From Ricordea florida (taxonomy: Eukaryota > Cnidaria > Anthozoa > Corallimorpharia > Ricordeidae), in the NCBI GenBank assembly GCA_949710005.1, contig CATIXD010000002.1, positions 1 to 64,000 on the forward strand: a stretch of 64,000 nt of DNA, read 5' to 3'. Numbering within the stretch: the stretch's first letter is position 1; every line of letters begins with the position of its first letter. The notes beneath the pieces were generated by a model that was not told where the DNA came from, did no database searches, and saw nothing but the letters and a program-made list of their open reading frames with translations. This document shows positions 61,240-64,000 of the stretch, piece by piece. Made by a program: the position numbers and the translations under genes.

Positions 61240-62848
61240 ACTGATTTTATACTAAGCAAACAAATATTGGCTTGTGATCACTATAATAGGACTCAAGAAC
61301 ATCGGCAGTTAGCACATGATTTGGTATATTGGTATAGATATGGTCAATTTGTGTATGATAATCTGTAGTAAACTGACTTATCAGTTGTTTGTATATAGGT
61401 TCTTTGTTGTAATAAGCATTTTGTTAATGCCCTTTGTTCTGATGAAACTTCCAACAAATTAACATTGAAGTCACCTAGTATCACAGTAGGTGTATCTGCA
61501 TCAGGAATTATTGTATCAAGGAGATGATTTAGAGTTTCAATTAATTTTTGTTGGTTAGCTTTGCTTTTTGACCTATAGATGCCTACTATATGTAAATTTG
61601 GAACTGGATCATTAAGTACACATACAGTTAGTTCTATATTGTTAAAGTTAGATCTGAATGGTGTAGTTACACAATCTATATTGGATTTAATATACATAGC
61701 CATTCCATAACTACTTCTGACATTACTATCTGGGTTAAAGTCATTTCTAAAAAGTTTGAAATTAGCCATTTCATAGGTTGTATTGCAATCAGAAGGGCAT
61801 AAACGTGTTTCAACAAAGATATTAACCTCAGCTGCTTGAACATTGTAGTCACATGCAACATCATCAAAATGAAGATGAAGAGATCGAACATTATGAAACA
61901 GTAGTTTCATTCTAGAAGACTGGTTGTATAAAAATGGTATAGAAGGGAGTAAACATTGCTGTCTAAGTCTGGACATTTCTTCTTGAACTTTTTGACTAAC
62001 ACAGATTTTTTTTTCATTTAGGTTGATTATATGTAGTGTTGAACAATTTTTTACTCTACTTAAAGCAACATAATGCATGTGCTCTCTGGTTGATGATGGT
62101 AAATCAAGTACTGCTTCATTAAGTGTGTCACCTTGGCAACGATGAATAGTCTTAGCTGCTGCTGGCCGTAAAGGATATTGTCTACGAAGTATCTGGCATT
62201 GATGTCGCTTTGAAATCTTGAATTGTCTTGTTATCTCTAAAATTGGTGTCCAGGTTCTATCCACATTTTTGTTAAATAAATGTGCAAATTCATTGCGATG
62301 GTTTTGACCTATGCTAGCTTCCGGGAAAGATACCCAGATGATACTTGGCCGAGTGGAGTCTTTAACTCTGCAGTCTATTTTCTCTATGACACACTCGGCA
62401 CCATTTGTCATACCATCAGTTACATTGACATTTGTTGTCAAGTCATATTTTGCTCCCACAGCAACTGAAACAACATTAAATAAGCCCATAGTTTTAGTGT
62501 GATCATCTGGAATTTTTTCTTTGACTTTGTTTTTTAGGTCATCAGACATATCTCCAACAACTATGTCAATACATTTAATTTGAGCTTTTTGAGTATGTGC
62601 AGCTTGATACATTGCACTGTTGTGATCATTTACGTGTGCATTTGTTGGGTATAGATGTGTTTTATTGATGGGATAATTTTTCTCACCAGGTTTAATTTTT
62701 ACAATTCTTTCTTTAAGGACCTTAATATCATTTTGGTTATGTTTTCCTTCTCTAAGTCTGTTTAATAGTTCTGCAAAGTCCTTGTCATCTTTTTGCCTCA
62801 TGATTTCCCTGAGTTCAAACAAGGTAAAATACTCCTTCCAAAAATGTT
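61240..62848 (-). pseudogene. Helitron-type helicase C-terminus fused to endonuclease
   Basis: From about 62848 the minus-strand frame enters in mid-helicase (E-Y-F-T-L-F-E-L-R-E-I-M-R-Q). It holds late Pif1-like motifs A-K-T-I-H-R-C-Q-G and H-Y-V-A-L-S-R-V. An EEP endonuclease follows directly: L-F-H-N-V-R-S-L, V-E-T-R-L, V-I-L-G-D-F-N-V-N-L-L. Near 61378 the frame is lost, and the last endonuclease block (I-D-H-I-Y-T-N ... S-D-H-K-P-I) continues in another frame, so one indel is present. Helicase-endonuclease fusion is known from animal Helitrons/Helentrons. The Rep domain and helicase N-terminus are missing; the break coincides with the start of the next LINE. Confidence 0.8.
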
Positions 62849-62910
62849 ATGTTAAATGTTATTCCATTTGTTATGTTAAATGTTATTCCAAAAATGTTAT
62901 GCGCGCCAAG

Positions 62911-64000
62911 ATGGCTGCCGGTGTCGTTCACGTTCTCTTGATTTATTTTATATTTCTGGCCTATTCTGATGATTTTTTGCCCTATGGATGGACTCACTCT
63001 GGTTTTAACCACTTCTGCTTTGAAGATATCCATGGATGTTTCTCCGATGGTTTTCTTTCTGGCAATTTCAGACGTGAATTTAGCCTGGTTGGATCTCATG
63101 TGGTTATAAGACGGCAAGAGCTCAGTAGTCTTGAAGTGTTCCAACCATGCTCAAAACAGGCTAAGCATGGGTCTACCTGTTTAGTTCTTCCCTCGAAACC
63201 TTTTGTCATGGATTTGACAGTGTATGTTGATATATCTTCAAATCCAGGACCTGAATCTAACCAAGAAATTACTTCAAGGTCGGTTGGATTATATCACCAT
63301 TCATTTCGGTCGCCACAACTTATTACATATTCAAGAAGTGAGTTGTTATCAGTGCGGCGTTTTTCGCCGGCTCGTTTGCCTTTTCATCTGGTTTCGGTCT
63401 TAAAGGATTTCAGTTTGCTTCGGACAAGAGGATGTAGAGCAGGTGTATGGGCGAAGTCACGAACGAGGCAGAGGAGCATAAGGACGGTTGTTTCAAATCG
63501 AAATGATCGTTTTTCGAAATTTGCATCTTTGCCTAATCGCGACAATCTCGTGAAGGTGCAGATCTCACAAGTTGCTAACACCCAGGATACTTCTCACGCG
63601 ATCAACTTTTGTTTGCTCAATTCCAGGTCAATAAGGAATAAATCTAGCGTACTGAAAGACTTTGTTGTTGACAAGGATATTGATCTTCTTGCTTTGACGG
63701 AGACGTGGCTCAGACCTGGAAATATTGATTGTGTTGAGATTGGTGATTTATGTCCCACTGGTTATGATTTTATCCACATTCCACGGGAATCGAGAGGTGG
63801 TGGTGTCGGCTTGCTTTTCAAAGAAAGCATGGATATTAAATGCAAAAATAGTGAGTGGAGCACTTCCTTCCAGTCGTTCGAATTCTTGGATGTTCGTTTC
63901 AAGAGCTCAAAGATGATCAGGATGATAATTATTTACCGCCCACCGTCATCTGTGCCTTTGTCAACATTTTATCATGAATTTTCTCTCCTGCTTGAGGAAT
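62911..64000 (+). CDS. LINE ORF with 2A-like motif and endonuclease (runs off edge)
   Basis: ATG at 62911 (MAAGVVHVLLIYFIFLAYS) opens a frame of at least 363 codons without a stop to the window end. Residues 1-20 are hydrophobic and signal-peptide-like. D-I-S-S-N-P-G-P at 107-114 resembles 2A translational-recoding peptides, which end N-P-G-P and are known at the N-terminus of some invertebrate LINEs. The usual Glu of D-x-E-x-N-P-G-P is Ser here. A basic linker follows. From about residue 235 an EEP endonuclease starts: I-N-F-C-L-L-N-S-R-S-I, L-L-A-L-T-E-T-W-L, R-G-G-G-V-G-L-L, I-I-Y-R-P-P. RT is expected beyond 64000. Short tandem ATGTTAAATGTTATTCCA words precede the ORF. Confidence 0.85.
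   Translation, partial: MAAGVVHVLLIYFIFLAYSDDFLPYGWTHSGFNHFCFEDIHGCFSDGFLSGNFRREFSLVGSHVVIRRQELSSLEVFQPCSKQAKHGSTCLVLPSKPFVMDLTVYVDISSNPGPESNQEITSRSVGLYHHSFRSPQLITYSRSELLSVRRFSPARLPFHLVSVLKDFSLLRTRGCRAGVWAKSRTRQRSIRTVVSNRNDRFSKFASLPNRDNLVKVQISQVANTQDTSHAINFCLLNSRSIRNKSSVLKDFVVDKDIDLLALTETWLRPGNIDCVEIGDLCPTGYDFIHIPRESRGGGVGLLFKESMDIKCKNSEWSTSFQSFEFLDVRFKSSKMIRMIIIYRPPSSVPLSTFYHEFSLLLEE

Overview
The window is the left end of a nuclear chromosome from an invertebrate, most likely an anthozoan cnidarian such as a stony coral. Several things point that way: a TTAGGG-type telomere at base 1, AT-rich intron-bearing host genes (homologues of DAPP1, FBXL15 and a CRIP-type LIM protein), many degraded non-LTR retrotransposons and hairpin MITEs, and a complete-length Polinton/Maverick whose accessory genes look like those I associate with cnidarian Polintons. 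The species call is inference.

Layout. Bases 1-4378 are C-strand telomere (CCCTAA)n, ending in a block of variant units. At 4379 the array flips to G-strand orientation, and the same order of variant units is repeated in mirror image to about 4880. From 4.9 to 8.3 kb lies a subtelomere with a LINE relic and a weak two-exon gene candidate.

Bases 8302-23398 are a 15,097-bp Polinton. It is flanked by a 6-bp target-site duplication (CAGGTC) and has 253-bp terminal inverted repeats that differ at one base. It is GC-richer than its surroundings. Its left arm carries replication genes: a SAP-like protein, a 25-codon ORF and protein-primed DNA polymerase B. The middle carries an integrase, four small mostly membrane-associated proteins, the packaging ATPase and the major capsid protein on the minus strand. 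The right part carries a membrane protein, a conserved 466-aa protein, the penton-type minor capsid protein, a second hydrophobic protein, two small ORFs and a second SAP-like gene that mirrors the first. The copy is young by its ends but damaged: two in-frame TAG codons lie upstream of the polymerase core, one TAG lies in a small membrane-protein gene, and the integrase C-terminus is frameshifted. Two promoter-like motif classes separate replication-side genes (TTAGAGAGTRG) from virion-side genes (GTATATA next to the start codon).

Bases 23.4-26.3 kb hold nested DNA transposons with clear 8-bp target duplications. From 26,358 to 41,953 runs a nine-exon DAPP1 homologue (SH2 plus PH domains) on the plus strand. 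Its introns hold at least four LINE fragments, a 603-bp hAT-like insertion and several hairpin elements. An intronless FBXL15 homologue lies at 44.3-45.2 kb on the minus strand. A multi-exon CRIP-type LIM gene begins at 51,522 and its recognisable exons run to 57,281. The remainder is transposon-rich: a LINE 3' end (50.1-51.0 kb), a hammerhead-like motif (45.9 kb), tRNA-related SINE pairs, a 68-bp-arm perfect palindrome (56.6 kb), an OB-fold/RPA-like transposon ORF (58.2-59.5 kb), a Helitron helicase-endonuclease remnant (61.2-62.8 kb), and the start of a young LINE ORF with a 2A-like motif running off the right edge.
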